Source: an uncultured Bacteroides sp.
GTDB taxonomy: Bacteria; Bacteroidota; Bacteroidia; Bacteroidales; Bacteroidaceae
Direction: 5' to 3'
Length of the DNA: 23,522 nucleotides
Assembly (NCBI GenBank): GCA_905203765.1
Contig: CAJKXC010000040.1
Coordinates: forward strand, 1-23,522
Below are positions 7,229-15,375 of this stretch, piece after piece. The notes under the pieces were generated by a model. That model had not been told where the DNA came from. It did not search any database and was given only the letters and a program-made list of their open reading frames with translations. The position numbers and the translations under genes are program-made. How positions within the stretch are numbered: position 1 is the first letter of the stretch; each line of letters begins with the position of its first letter.

Positions 7229-10200
7229 TGCCTGACGTTTTAGGTTGTTTATTACGGTGCATCATCAGGTAAACAATCGGAATGATGAAACCGTTCAGGA
7301 ACGTAGATGTTAAAAGTCCGCCCAGTATCACCTTTGCCATCGGGCTCTGTATCTCGTTGCCAGGCAGGTCGCCGCTCAGTGCAAGGGGGATAAGCGCCAG
7401 TGCACTGGACAGGGCGGTCATCAGAATCGGGTTCAACCGGTCCAGCGAACCGCGGATGACGCTGTCGTACACGCTGTAACCCTCTTCGTGTTGCAGATGG
7501 TTGTAGTGGCTGATGAGCAACATTCCGTTTCGGGTGGCGATACCGAACAGCGAGATAAAGCCGATGATAGCCGGAATGCTGACCTCACCCGTCGTGATGA
7601 GCAGGGCAAACACGCCGCCAATCAGCGCCAACGGCAGGTTGATGAGGATAATGGCGCTCTCCTTCACGCTGCGGAACTCATGGTAGAGCAGCAGGAAGAT
7701 GACCACAATGGACATGAACGAAGTCAGCGCCAGCGTGCGGCTTGCCGCCTGCTCGCTTTCAAACTGTCCGCCGTACTCCAGGTGATAGCCTTCGGGCAGC
7801 TTTATCTGACGGTCTATCCGGTCTTGTATGTCGTTCACCACGCTGCGCAAGTCGCGGTCGGCCACGTTGGCGGAAATCACAATCTTACGCTTCACGTTCT
7901 CGCGGCTGATGGTGTTCGGACCCATGGCAGAGCGGATTTCAGCTACATAACTCAGGGGTACTTTCTGCCCGTCGCCCGTATCAATCATCAGATTGCGTAT
8001 CTTCTCCATCTCGTCGCGAAGGTCGTCCTTGACGCGGACGGTGAGGTCGAAACTCTTTCCCTTCTCGTAAACCTGTGAGACGGCTTCGCCTGCCAGGCAG
8101 ACGTTGACAAACTCCGAGAACTCCGGCAGCGAGATGCCATACTTGGCAAGTATCTCCCGCTTGGGCGAGATGATGAGCTGCGGACGTTCTATCTGCTGCT
8201 CCACATTGAGGTCGGCAATGCCGGGGATGCCCTGGATGGCGCCTTTTATCTCGTTGCCCAGGGTGAACATACGGTTCAGGTCGTCGCCGAACAGCTTGAT
8301 GGCGATGTTTGCCTTCGTACCGCTCAGCATGGCGTCGATGCGGTGGCTGATGGGTTGCCCTATCTCGACGTTGGCGCCTACGATGGTGCCCAGCTTCTGA
8401 CGTACGTCGGCAACGAGTTCGCTACGCGAGCGGTCTTTCAGCTCAAAGGGGGCTTCAATCTCGGAAACGTTCACGCCCAGGGCGTGCTCGTCCAGTTCGG
8501 CGCGTCCCGTCTTGCGGGCTACGGTCTGTATCTCGGGGATGGAGAGCAGCAACTCTTCGGCGCGGTGTCCCATCTTATCGCTTTCTTCGAGCGAGATGCC
8601 CGGCAGCGAAGAGATGTTGATGGTGAACGAACCTTCGTTGAAGGGCGGCAGGAACGAACGTCCCAAGGTGAAGAAGCAGACGAGCGCTACTACGAACAGT
8701 CCGATGGTGCCGCCGAGCACACCTTTCTTATGGGCAAGGACGAAGGTGAGCGCGGTGCCGTACCACGCTTTCATCTTGCGGGCAACAAAGGAGTCGCCGT
8801 TCGGGTTCTTCGTTGCCTTTGTCTTTTCTTTCCCCAGCAAGTAGGAGCAGAGTACCGGCGTCACCGTCAGCGCCACAATGGTAGAAGCCGCCAGCGCTAC
8901 GATGAATGCGATGCCCAGCGGCACCAACATTCTGCCTTCCATACCGCTCAGGAAGAACAGCGGCACGAAGCTGACCACAATAATCAGGGTGGAGTTGAGG
9001 ATAGGCATACGCACCTCTTTCGAGGCATTGAACACTACATCCAGTATCGAAAGCCGTGCGCCTTCGGGCTTCTGCCGGTTCTCGCGCAGCCGTTTGTATA
9101 CGTTCTCCACATCTACAATGGCATCATCTACCAGCGAGCCGATGGCAATGGCCATACCGCCCAGGCTCATGGTGTTTATGGTGAAGCCCATATAGTGCAG
9201 GGCGAGGATGGAAGCAATCAGCGACAACGGCAGTGTGACCAGCGAGATGATGGTAGTACGCACGTTGGCAAGGAACAGAAACAGCACGATGACTACGAAG
9301 ATACCCCCTTCGAGCAGCGACTTCTGCACATTTCCGATGGAGCTTTCGATGAAACGGCTTTGGCGGAAGATGTCCGTAGATACTTTTACGTCGGCGGGCA
9401 GGTTCTTTTGCAGGTCTTTGAGCGAGGCTTCTAGTTTGTCGGTCAGTTCCAGCGTGCTGGTGGCGGGCTGCTTGGTGACGGTCATCAGTACGGCAGGTTT
9501 CCCACGCTCCGAGGCAGTGCCCAGCTTGGGCAGCTTGGCGCCTATTCGGACGTCGGCAATGTCTTCCAGCAGGATGGGGGCGGAAGAAGGGCCGTTGCTG
9601 CGCACTACGGCTTTGGCTACCTGTTCTATCCGGTCGGTGGAAAGTACGCCGCGTACGATGTACTCGTTGCCATATTCATAGAGCACGCCGCCGTTGGCAT
9701 TTAGGTTCATGTCGCGGGTGGCGTTCATTACTTCGCCCAGCGTCACGCCGTAGTGGCGCATACGCTCCGGGTCGAGCTGTACCTGATACTCCTTGATGTC
9801 TCCGCCCAGCACGGCTACTTGTGCCACGCCGCCGGTAGAGAGCAATCGCGGACGTATCGTCCAGTCGGCGATGGTGCGCAGGTCCAGCATAGAGGTGGAG
9901 TCTGCGGTCAGTCCTATAATCAGCATCTCGCCCAGAATGGACGATTGGGGGCCCAGCGTCGGCTTGCCTACGTTGGCAGGCAGCGATTCGCCGACTACCG
10001 CCAGCTTTTCGCTGACAATCTGCCGTGCCAGATAGATGTCCGTGTCCCAGTCGAATTCAACCCAGACCACCGAGAAGCCGTTCGTAGAGGACGAACGTAC
10101 GCGGCGTACTCCCGTCGCACCGTTTACGGCCGTTTCTACGGGGAAGGTGACGAGCTGCTCCACTTCCTCGGCTGCCATTCCGTTGGCTTCGGTCATGATG

Positions 10201-10343
10201 ACTACCGTCGGCGCATTGAGGTCGGGGAACACATCCACTTCCGTATGCATGGCAGTGTATGTACCGCCAATCAGCAACAGCACCGATGCTACCAGCACCA
10301 GGATGCGGTTGTGAAGAGAAAAATGTATTATCTTGTTTAACAT
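7221..10343 (-). CDS. CusA/CzcA-family heavy-metal efflux RND transporter
   Basis: This 1040-residue inner membrane pump of the heavy-metal efflux RND family uses proton import to expel metal ions through the adaptor and channel encoded beside it. It has an N-terminal helix (about 12-30), a large periplasmic loop, helices 2-6 from about 343, a second periplasmic loop, and helices near the C-terminus. TM4 carries the proton-relay signature GSLVDDAIVDVENVYKRL, with D406, D407 and E413. The metal-site region reads GRAELDEHALGVNVSEIE, and GQPISHRIDAMLSGTKANIA follows, typical of CzcA-like members. The methionine triad of E. coli CusA is not obvious, so Cu/Ag, Co/Zn/Cd or another divalent metal remain possible. 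Length matches the family. It starts 12 bases after the adaptor gene stop. Confidence 0.93.
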   Translation of the reverse strand: MLNKIIHFSLHNRILVLVASVLLLIGGTYTAMHTEVDVFPDLNAPTVVIMTEANGMAAEEVEQLVTFPVETAVNGATGVRRVRSSSTNGFSVVWVEFDWDTDIYLARQIVSEKLAVVGESLPANVGKPTLGPQSSILGEMLIIGLTADSTSMLDLRTIADWTIRPRLLSTGGVAQVAVLGGDIKEYQVQLDPERMRHYGVTLGEVMNATRDMNLNANGGVLYEYGNEYIVRGVLSTDRIEQVAKAVVRSNGPSSAPILLEDIADVRIGAKLPKLGTASERGKPAVLMTVTKQPATSTLELTDKLEASLKDLQKNLPADVKVSTDIFRQSRFIESSIGNVQKSLLEGGIFVVIVLFLFLANVRTTIISLVTLPLSLIASILALHYMGFTINTMSLGGMAIAIGSLVDDAIVDVENVYKRLRENRQKPEGARLSILDVVFNASKEVRMPILNSTLIIVVSFVPLFFLSGMEGRMLVPLGIAFIVALAASTIVALTVTPVLCSYLLGKEKTKATKNPNGDSFVARKMKAWYGTALTFVLAHKKGVLGGTIGLFVVALVCFFTLGRSFLPPFNEGSFTINISSLPGISLEESDKMGHRAEELLLSIPEIQTVARKTGRAELDEHALGVNVSEIEAPFELKDRSRSELVADVRQKLGTIVGANVEIGQPISHRIDAMLSGTKANIAIKLFGDDLNRMFTLGNEIKGAIQGIPGIADLNVEQQIERPQLIISPKREILAKYGISLPEFSEFVNVCLAGEAVSQVYEKGKSFDLTVRVKDDLRDEMEKIRNLMIDTGDGQKVPLSYVAEIRSAMGPNTISRENVKRKIVISANVADRDLRSVVNDIQDRIDRQIKLPEGYHLEYGGQFESEQAASRTLALTSFMSIVVIFLLLYHEFRSVKESAIILINLPLALIGGVFALLITTGEVSIPAIIGFISLFGIATRNGMLLISHYNHLQHEEGYSVYDSVIRGSLDRLNPILMTALSSALALIPLALSGDLPGNEIQSPMAKVILGGLLTSTFLNGFIIPIVYLMMHRNKQPKTSGNE

Positions 10344-10355
10344 GTAATTCAGTGA

Positions 10356-11540
10356 TTAGTGTTCATGACTATGTGCCGGAATGGCATTCGTTGCCGAAGC
10401 CAGCTTCACTTGATAGGCTCCCTGGGTTACGACGCGGTCGCCCGCCTTGATGCCGGAAAGTATCTGCACGCTTTCCCCGTTGTCTGCACCGAGGGTGACG
10501 GGTTGCTTTTTGTAGCCTTCTTCATCCAGTTGCAGGTAGGCGAAGAAGCTGCCTTGCTCTTCAGTCAGCGCCGTATGCGGCAGGGATATTACGCCTTCCA
10601 TCGGGGTGGAGAGCAGATATACCTCTACAAATGCACCGGGAATAACGTCCCCCTTGTTGTCGAACTCGAAAGTAACGGGCACATAGTAGCCGTTCTCGCC
10701 CGAAGCCTTGCCGTAGGAAAGCATCCGGCCGTCCAACTCTTTCAGCGTATATACCTTATTATTATAGGGAGTGCAGAAATTGGCAGAGCCGATGGTGCTC
10801 AGATAAGGATAGTACTTCTCGGATACATCGGCGCGCAGGAACAGTTTCCGGTTCTGGGTGACGCTGACCAGCGGCTGTCCCACTGCCACATAGTCGCCTT
10901 CCTTCACCAGCAGGTTCTTTACATATCCGCTGATGGGTGAAACGACGGCCTGCCCGCTGGCGGAATGATTCTTTGCCACTGCCTCGTAGCTGATGCGGGC
11001 ATTCTCATAAACCTGTTCGGCTTGCGCAAACTCCTTCTCCGATACAATCTTGTTGCCTACAAGCGCTTTCATCCGCTCGTATTCCTTCTTGGAAACTTCG
11101 TAGGCGATACGCGCCTTCTGCACCGGGTCACCGTCTGCCATATTCTTGGAAGAGAGAATTACCAGGGGCGCCCCTTTGCTGACGCTCATGCCTTCGATGA
11201 CCTTTCCTTTGAATGAAACGACGCCTGCCACCGTAGCCACGGCAACACTCTCGTCGCCCTGTGCAGCCATCACCTGACCGCTGGTCTTGATAACTTGATG
11301 GAAGGTACCCGGTTCCACGACACTGACCTCTACCCCGGCGGCCTGTGCCTTGGCGGGCGGGAGAATAATCTCATCGCTTCCGTGGGCGCTTTCTTCCCCG
11401 TGTTCGTGGTCATGTCCTTCGGCTTCGTGGTTGTGTCCTTCTGTTTCGTGATTATGTCCTTCGTGACTTTCTCCGGACTTGCTGTTACAGGAGCCTAACA
11501 GGAATAATCCCAAAGCTCCCATGAAAATGATCTTTCTCAT
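10356..11540 (-). CDS. RND efflux periplasmic adaptor lipoprotein with His-rich N-terminus (CusB/CzcB-type)
   Basis: This 394-residue membrane-fusion protein links the RND pump to the TolC channel. A lipobox (FLLGSC, Cys18) predicts lipidation. Just after it, residues about 24-56 hold nine histidines in GHNHE and GHDHEHG repeats, a likely metal-capture tail; the C-terminus ends HSHEH. The rest follows the adaptor plan: VVEPGTFHQVIKTSGQV, a lipoyl half-motif near GVVSFKGKVIEGMSVSKGAPL, a helical hairpin around QKARIAYEVSKKEYERM, the second lipoyl half (VVSPISGYVKNLLVKEGDYV), then beta-barrel and membrane-proximal domains. The gene is second in the operon; a 33-bp inverted repeat separates it from the first gene. 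The His-rich tails support a metal substrate but do not identify the ion. Confidence 0.92.
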   Translation of the reverse strand: MRKIIFMGALGLFLLGSCNSKSGESHEGHNHETEGHNHEAEGHDHEHGEESAHGSDEIILPPAKAQAAGVEVSVVEPGTFHQVIKTSGQVMAAQGDESVAVATVAGVVSFKGKVIEGMSVSKGAPLVILSSKNMADGDPVQKARIAYEVSKKEYERMKALVGNKIVSEKEFAQAEQVYENARISYEAVAKNHSASGQAVVSPISGYVKNLLVKEGDYVAVGQPLVSVTQNRKLFLRADVSEKYYPYLSTIGSANFCTPYNNKVYTLKELDGRMLSYGKASGENGYYVPVTFEFDNKGDVIPGAFVEVYLLSTPMEGVISLPHTALTEEQGSFFAYLQLDEEGYKKQPVTLGADNGESVQILSGIKAGDRVVTQGAYQVKLASATNAIPAHSHEH

Positions 11541-11591
11541 GTTGATAGTTTGTTCTTAAATAATGCTGTATATAAGTGAGAATTCGTAGGC

Positions 11592-11707
11592 TTCACCACA
11601 GAGGACACAGAGTCTCACAGAGTTCTGCTAATCTCGTAGTAACTGAATGGCAGGTAGCCTCACACATAAAGATAAACTCTGTGAGACTCTGTGTCCTCTG
11701 TGGTGAA
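11592..11707. repeat. Perfect 33-bp inverted repeat inside the metal-efflux operon
   Basis: Arms at 11592-11624 and 11675-11707 are exact reverse complements (33 of 33) around a 50-base loop. The core is built of CACAGAG/ACACAGAG repeats. It lies between the DUF6769-type gene and the adaptor gene, both leftward, so it would be transcribed as a very stable hairpin. There is no U-tract. It resembles dispersed palindromic repeats of intergenic DNA, and its position could lower or stabilise downstream mRNA. Confidence 0.9.
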
Positions 11708-11726
11708 ATCTTTCGGCGGTAGCCGG

Positions 11727-12134
11727 TTAAGCAAGAACGGAAGGGGGCGCGCGAAGTCCCGTGGCACGTGTGATGAACGTGCCGTGTAGAGATTCTAAGT
11801 AAACACAATCCTGTCTCCTGATATCAAATTCGGGCAGGATGAGTAGTTTGGAAAGAGATTCGGTGAATAGAGTAACCACCCACGGAGTATCGGGGTGTAG
11901 CCAGACGTCATCCGAATTGGATGGCTGCTGGAAAAAGTGCGTCGTTACACAACCCGTGTCGCAGCAACAATGGTCGCCGCCGTTGCTATGCTGATGGTTG
12001 CAGCAATTGGTGGTAACGTCGTTCTTCATGCAGATCAAACCGTCGGCATGGTGATGGTGCGGAATGACAGGAATCACCAGCATCATGATGCTGATGAAGA
12101 ACAGGAAAAGCGCTATGTTCTGTTTCTTTCTCAT
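11727..12134 (-). CDS. His/Cys-rich small membrane protein (DUF6769-like)
   Basis: This 135-residue protein has one N-terminal hydrophobic helix (about residues 8-24) followed by a metal-ligand cluster: HHHH at 26-29, Cys35, Cys44, Cys45, His47, His49, His55, Cys56-58, Cys62 and His66. That is seven cysteines and eight histidines in 41 residues. The C-terminal half has no recognisable motif. It matches my memory of the DUF6769 family, which accompanies efflux genes in Bacteroidetes, but the name needs checking. The gene lies first behind an excellent promoter and ahead of the adaptor, pump and channel genes. A role as metal-binding accessory or sensor at the periplasmic face is plausible from the ligand cluster and position; no function is proven. 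Confidence 0.8.
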   Translation of the reverse strand: MRKKQNIALFLFFISIMMLVIPVIPHHHHADGLICMKNDVTTNCCNHQHSNGGDHCCCDTGCVTTHFFQQPSNSDDVWLHPDTPWVVTLFTESLSKLLILPEFDIRRQDCVYLESLHGTFITRATGLRAPPSVLA

Positions 12135-12156
12135 TCCTTTTTCATTTGAACATGCG

Positions 12157-12188
12157 CAAAGATAGGGGTTAATGCCTTAACTACCAAA
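12157..12188 (-). promoter_or_regulatory. Promoter of the metal-efflux operon
   Basis: On the minus strand TTTG (12188-12185), a 20-bp spacer and TATCTTTG (12164-12157) match the Bacteroides promoter consensus. The ATG of the His/Cys-rich gene is 22 bases downstream of the -7 box. The promoter sits in the 63-bp gap after the rclA stop codon, and no terminator hairpin is visible there, so rclA transcripts could also read into the operon. Confidence 0.75.
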
Positions 12189-12197
12189 CACAAAATG

Positions 12198-13574
12198 CTA
12201 AAAAGAATTGAATAGTTCATTCAGCCCTTCGTTCATGCTGGGATGAGTGAAGATAAAATCGCGCAGGAAACTGTAGTGCAGTCCCGCTTTCATGGCAAGC
12301 GCCACCGTGTTGATTACTTCCGGGGCATCGACGCAGAGCAGCGTGCAGCCTATGATGCGTCCGGTGTGCGAATTGATGACAGCTTTGAGCATACCGTCCA
12401 TATTGTGCAACGTGCGGGCACGGGGAACGATCGCTGCCGGAATGCGTGCTACCTGTATGGGATGGCCTTGCTTCACGGCTTCCTCTTCCGTCAGTCCGAT
12501 GTGTGCCAGCGGTGGGTCGGTGAATATGGCAAAAGGGATCGGATGGCGGTCGTTCAGGCTCCGCTTCTTGTCTCCGAACAGTTGGTTGCGGATGATGCGG
12601 AAGTCGTCGATGGACAGGTAGTCGAACTGCTCGCATCCGCGTACATCTCCCAATGCCCAGATGTGTGGGGCAGTGGTTTGGAGTTGTTCGTTGACGACAA
12701 CAGCCCCCTGGCCGTTTACCAGTACCCCGGCTTTCTGCAGGTTCAGCGCCTCGATCATAGGTTTGCGTCCGGTGGCAAGCAGCAGAGCATCGCCTTTCAG
12801 ATAATAAGGGGTGCCGTCGGAGTTGTCCGTGTAGGTCAGGGTTATTCCTTCGGCAGTGTCGTATGCCGACTGGATGCGCGCATTCAGTCTGACCTGGATG
12901 CCCTTCCGTTCCAATGATTCGAGCATGGAAGCGGCAATGTCGCGGTCTACTTTGGACAAGAACCGGTTTCCTGCTTCCAACAGGGTGACCTGGCTCCCGA
13001 AACCTGCATACATGGTGGCGAACTCCAAACCGATGGCTCCCCCGCCGATAATGAGCAGTTGGGCGGGCAGCTTATCCAGCCCCAACAGGGTTTCGCTGGT
13101 ATATACATATTTACTGTTTGCAATCCCTTCGATGGCAGGCAGCACGGGAGTGGCGCCGGTGTTGATGAATATTTCTTTCCCTTTCAGAACCGTTTCTTCT
13201 TTGTCGGAAGTCACTTTGACGGTATCTCCCGACAGGAAAGAGGCCGTTCCGTCATAAAGCGTAATATTGGGGTTGTTCTTTACATTTTCATAATTCTTCT
13301 CACGCAAAAAAGACACCAGTTTGTTTTTCCGTCCCACGGCTTGCGCGTAGAGTTTGGACTGATTGGGATAGTCGTTGTAGAATCTCTTCTCGGCATATTC
13401 CGATTCGTGAATCAGGGATTTGGTGGGAATGCACCCGACGTTGACACACGTTCCACCGTACATGTGGGGCGAGCGCTCCACAATGGCTACTTTCCAGTTG
13501 CGTCCGGCGAGTTCGGCGGCAAGCTTCTTGCCACCTTTGCCGAATCCTATAATGATGGCATCATATTGTTTCAT
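12198..13574 (-). CDS. rclA: RclA-type flavin disulfide oxidoreductase (probable cupric reductase)
   Basis: This 458-residue protein belongs to the class I pyridine nucleotide-disulfide oxidoreductases. The FAD-binding GxGxxG-like loop (IIIGFGKGGKKLA) opens the protein. The redox cysteines are C43 and C48 in GGTCVNVGCIPTK. The NAD(P)-binding loop IIGGGAIGLEFA is followed by the second FAD motif (IWALGDVRG) and the dimer-interface end FTHPSMNEGLNELF. Start, cysteine positions and C-terminus agree closely with E. coli RclA as I remember it; it lacks the heavy-metal-associated domain and C-terminal Cys pair of mercuric reductase. RclA uses NADH to reduce Cu(II) to Cu(I) and protects E. coli from hypochlorous acid. 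The downstream metal-efflux operon fits that role. A 16-bp inverted repeat covers its start codon. Lipoamide dehydrogenase is unlikely. Confidence 0.85.
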   Translation of the reverse strand: MKQYDAIIIGFGKGGKKLAAELAGRNWKVAIVERSPHMYGGTCVNVGCIPTKSLIHESEYAEKRFYNDYPNQSKLYAQAVGRKNKLVSFLREKNYENVKNNPNITLYDGTASFLSGDTVKVTSDKEETVLKGKEIFINTGATPVLPAIEGIANSKYVYTSETLLGLDKLPAQLLIIGGGAIGLEFATMYAGFGSQVTLLEAGNRFLSKVDRDIAASMLESLERKGIQVRLNARIQSAYDTAEGITLTYTDNSDGTPYYLKGDALLLATGRKPMIEALNLQKAGVLVNGQGAVVVNEQLQTTAPHIWALGDVRGCEQFDYLSIDDFRIIRNQLFGDKKRSLNDRHPIPFAIFTDPPLAHIGLTEEEAVKQGHPIQVARIPAAIVPRARTLHNMDGMLKAVINSHTGRIIGCTLLCVDAPEVINTVALAMKAGLHYSFLRDFIFTHPSMNEGLNELFNSF

Positions 13575-13617
13575 TTCTTTCTCGTTATTAAGCGGTTAGT
13601 AAAATGAAACAATATGA
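13561..13617 (-). promoter_or_regulatory. Inverted repeat covering the rclA start codon
   Basis: Arms at 13561-13576 and 13602-13617 are perfect 16-bp complements (TCATATTGTTTCATTT and its reverse complement) around 25 bases. The left arm is the first 14 bases of rclA plus two upstream bases. In a transcript starting upstream of 13617 this would fold into a hairpin hiding the start codon. No promoter consensus lies between the repeat and rclA, so such a transcript is likely, for example read-through from the ABC-F gene. Confidence 0.6.
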
Positions 13618-13653
13618 ATTGACAATTTGTTCGGCAGGAGAGTTAAAGGATGT

Positions 13654-15288
13654 TTACCGTTCCAGTTCGCGAAGCGAGTCCATCTTCTTCTTTTCCAGGA
13701 ATTCGTAGATGCCGCTCAAGTGCTCTTTCACCTGCTTGTTTCCGAACTCATAAACTTTGGTCACCAGCCCGTCCAGGAAGTCGCGGTCATGGCTGACGAG
13801 GATCAGTGTGCCGTCGAAGTCCATGAGCGCCTGCTTCAGGATGTCTTTGGTTTTCATGTCCAGGTGGTTGGTAGGCTCATCCAGTATCAGCAGGTTTACC
13901 GGTTCCAGCAACAGTTTTATCATGGCGAGGCGCGTGCGCTCACCGCCCGAAAGCACTTTCACCTTCTTCATCGACTCTTCCGGGCCACCGAACATGAAGG
14001 CGCCCAGCAGGTCGCGTATCTTGTTGCGGATTTCGCCTTTGGCAACGTCGTCTATGGTCTGGAATACCGTCAGATTCTCGTCCAGCAGCGAAGCCTGGTT
14101 CTGTGCAAAGTAGCCTATCTGAACGTTGTGCCCTACGGTAAGGGTGCCTTCATGCTCTATCTCCTTCATGATGCACTTTACCAGCGTGGACTTGCCTTCG
14201 CCGTTCTTGCCCACAAAGGCCACTTTGTCGCCTCTTTCGATGGTGAGGTTGGCGTTACGGAATACGACGTGGTCGCCGTAACTCTTTCCTACCCCTTCCA
14301 TAATGACGGGATAGTTGCCCGAACGGGGAGAGGGCGGGAACTTGAGCCGCAGCGCCGAGGTATCTTCCTCGTCCACTTCCAGTATCTCCAGTTTCTCCAG
14401 CATCTTTACGCGGCTCTGCACTTGCAGGGTTTTGGAGTAGGTGCCTTTGAAGCGTTCTATGAATTCTTTGGTTTCGGCAATGAACTTCTGCTGTTCCTCG
14501 TAAGCCTTCTGTTGCTGTTCGCGGCGCTCCTTGCGGAGTTCCAGGTACTTGGAGTAGTTCACTTTATAGTCGTAAATCCGTCCCATAGTCACCTCGATGG
14601 TGCGGGTGGTGATGTTGTCTACGAACTTGCGGTCGTGGCTGATGACGATAACCGCCTTACCGTTATTAATAAGGAAGTCTTCCAACCACTGGATAGATTC
14701 GATGTCGAGGTGGTTGGTGGGCTCGTCCAGCAACAGTACGTCCGGCTTTTGCAACAACAGCTTTGCCAGTTCGATGCGCATGCGCCATCCGCCGCTGAAG
14801 TCGCTGGTCTGCCGGCCGAAGTCCTCGCGCATGAATCCCAGGCCAAGTAATGCTTTTTCTACATCTTCTTCGTAGTTGGTGGCATCGATGGCATAGAACT
14901 TCTCGCTGAGTGCCGAAACGTTCTCGATAAGTTCCATATAGCTGTCGCTCTCGTAGTCGGTGCGCGTTTCCAGCTCTTTGTTGAGGCGCTCTATCTCTGC
15001 TTCCATCTCGTGCAGGTGGGCAAAGGCTTGTGCCGCTTCCTGGAAAACGGTCCGTCCGTCTTCGGTCATCAGATGCTGCGGAAGGTAGGCTATGACGCAG
15101 TCTTTGGGGGCGGATATCTTTCCGCGGGTGGGTTGCCGGGCGCCTGCCAGAATCTTCAGCAGTGTGCTCTTTCCCGCTCCGTTTTTGCCCATCAGGGCAA
15201 TGCGGTCTTTCTCGTTGATGACAAAGGATATATCACTAAATAGGGTAGTGCCGCCAAATTCTACGGCGAGTCCGTCTATGGAAATCAT
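13654..15288 (-). CDS. ABC-F family ATPase (ribosome-associated, non-transport)
   Basis: This 544-residue protein carries two ATP-binding cassettes and no membrane segment, the hallmark of ABC-F translation factors. Cassette 1 has Walker A GKNGAGKST (34-42), signature FSGGW (164-168) and Walker B LLLDEPTNHLD (185-195). Cassette 2 has GKNGEGKST (360-368), LSGGE (446-450) and LLILDEPTNHLD (466-477). Between them a charged linker (about 240-318, with ELRKERREQQQKAYEEQQKF) fits the tRNA-interaction motif that reaches the ribosomal exit site. By family it binds the ribosome and relieves stalled or antibiotic-blocked translation. Whether it is a housekeeping EttA/Uup/YbiT-like member or a resistance factor cannot be told here; length and linker suggest the former. 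It ends 79 bases upstream of rclA on the same strand, so the two may share a transcript. Confidence 0.92.
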   Translation of the reverse strand: MISIDGLAVEFGGTTLFSDISFVINEKDRIALMGKNGAGKSTLLKILAGARQPTRGKISAPKDCVIAYLPQHLMTEDGRTVFQEAAQAFAHLHEMEAEIERLNKELETRTDYESDSYMELIENVSALSEKFYAIDATNYEEDVEKALLGLGFMREDFGRQTSDFSGGWRMRIELAKLLLQKPDVLLLDEPTNHLDIESIQWLEDFLINNGKAVIVISHDRKFVDNITTRTIEVTMGRIYDYKVNYSKYLELRKERREQQQKAYEEQQKFIAETKEFIERFKGTYSKTLQVQSRVKMLEKLEILEVDEEDTSALRLKFPPSPRSGNYPVIMEGVGKSYGDHVVFRNANLTIERGDKVAFVGKNGEGKSTLVKCIMKEIEHEGTLTVGHNVQIGYFAQNQASLLDENLTVFQTIDDVAKGEIRNKIRDLLGAFMFGGPEESMKKVKVLSGGERTRLAMIKLLLEPVNLLILDEPTNHLDMKTKDILKQALMDFDGTLILVSHDRDFLDGLVTKVYEFGNKQVKEHLSGIYEFLEKKKMDSLRELER

Positions 15289-15311
15289 TATGTATTATTT
15301 AAAATGAGGCG

Positions 15312-15319
15312 CAAAGATA
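15312..15319 (-). promoter_or_regulatory. -7 box of the ABC-F gene promoter
   Basis: The minus strand reads TATCTTTG, an exact -7 match, 23 bases before the ATG at 15288. No TTTG appears at -33; that position overlaps the -7 box of the opposing promoter (15341-15348). Confidence 0.55.
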
Positions 15320-15340
15320 ACACAATTATATTATTTTTTA

Positions 15341-15348
15341 TATCTTTG
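15341..15348 (+). promoter_or_regulatory. -7 box of the response regulator gene promoter
   Basis: TATCTTTG, an exact -7 match, lies 27 bases upstream of the ATG at 15376. No TTTG is seen at -33, where the sequence is AT-rich. With the opposite box at 15312-15319 it forms a mirror pair separated by 21 bp. Confidence 0.55.
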
Positions 15349-15375
15349 CCTCGTACAAACAAAATATCTAATTAT

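Noticed and set aside
8343..9434. Plus-strand open frame (363 codons) opposite the RND pump
   Set aside because: The minus strand carries the TM4 proton-relay signature and full pump; the plus frame is His/Gln/Arg-rich antisense.
12198..13574. Annotation as mercuric reductase or lipoamide dehydrogenase
   Set aside because: No heavy-metal-associated domain or C-terminal vicinal Cys pair, no Mer operon and no lipoate-enzyme neighbours; N-terminus, C43/C48 and C-terminus fit RclA.
13604..13653. Possible rightward gene starting ATGAAACAATATGA
   Set aside because: The frame runs into the antisense of the ABC-F gene and soon stops; the ATG is the mirror arm of the rclA start-codon repeat.
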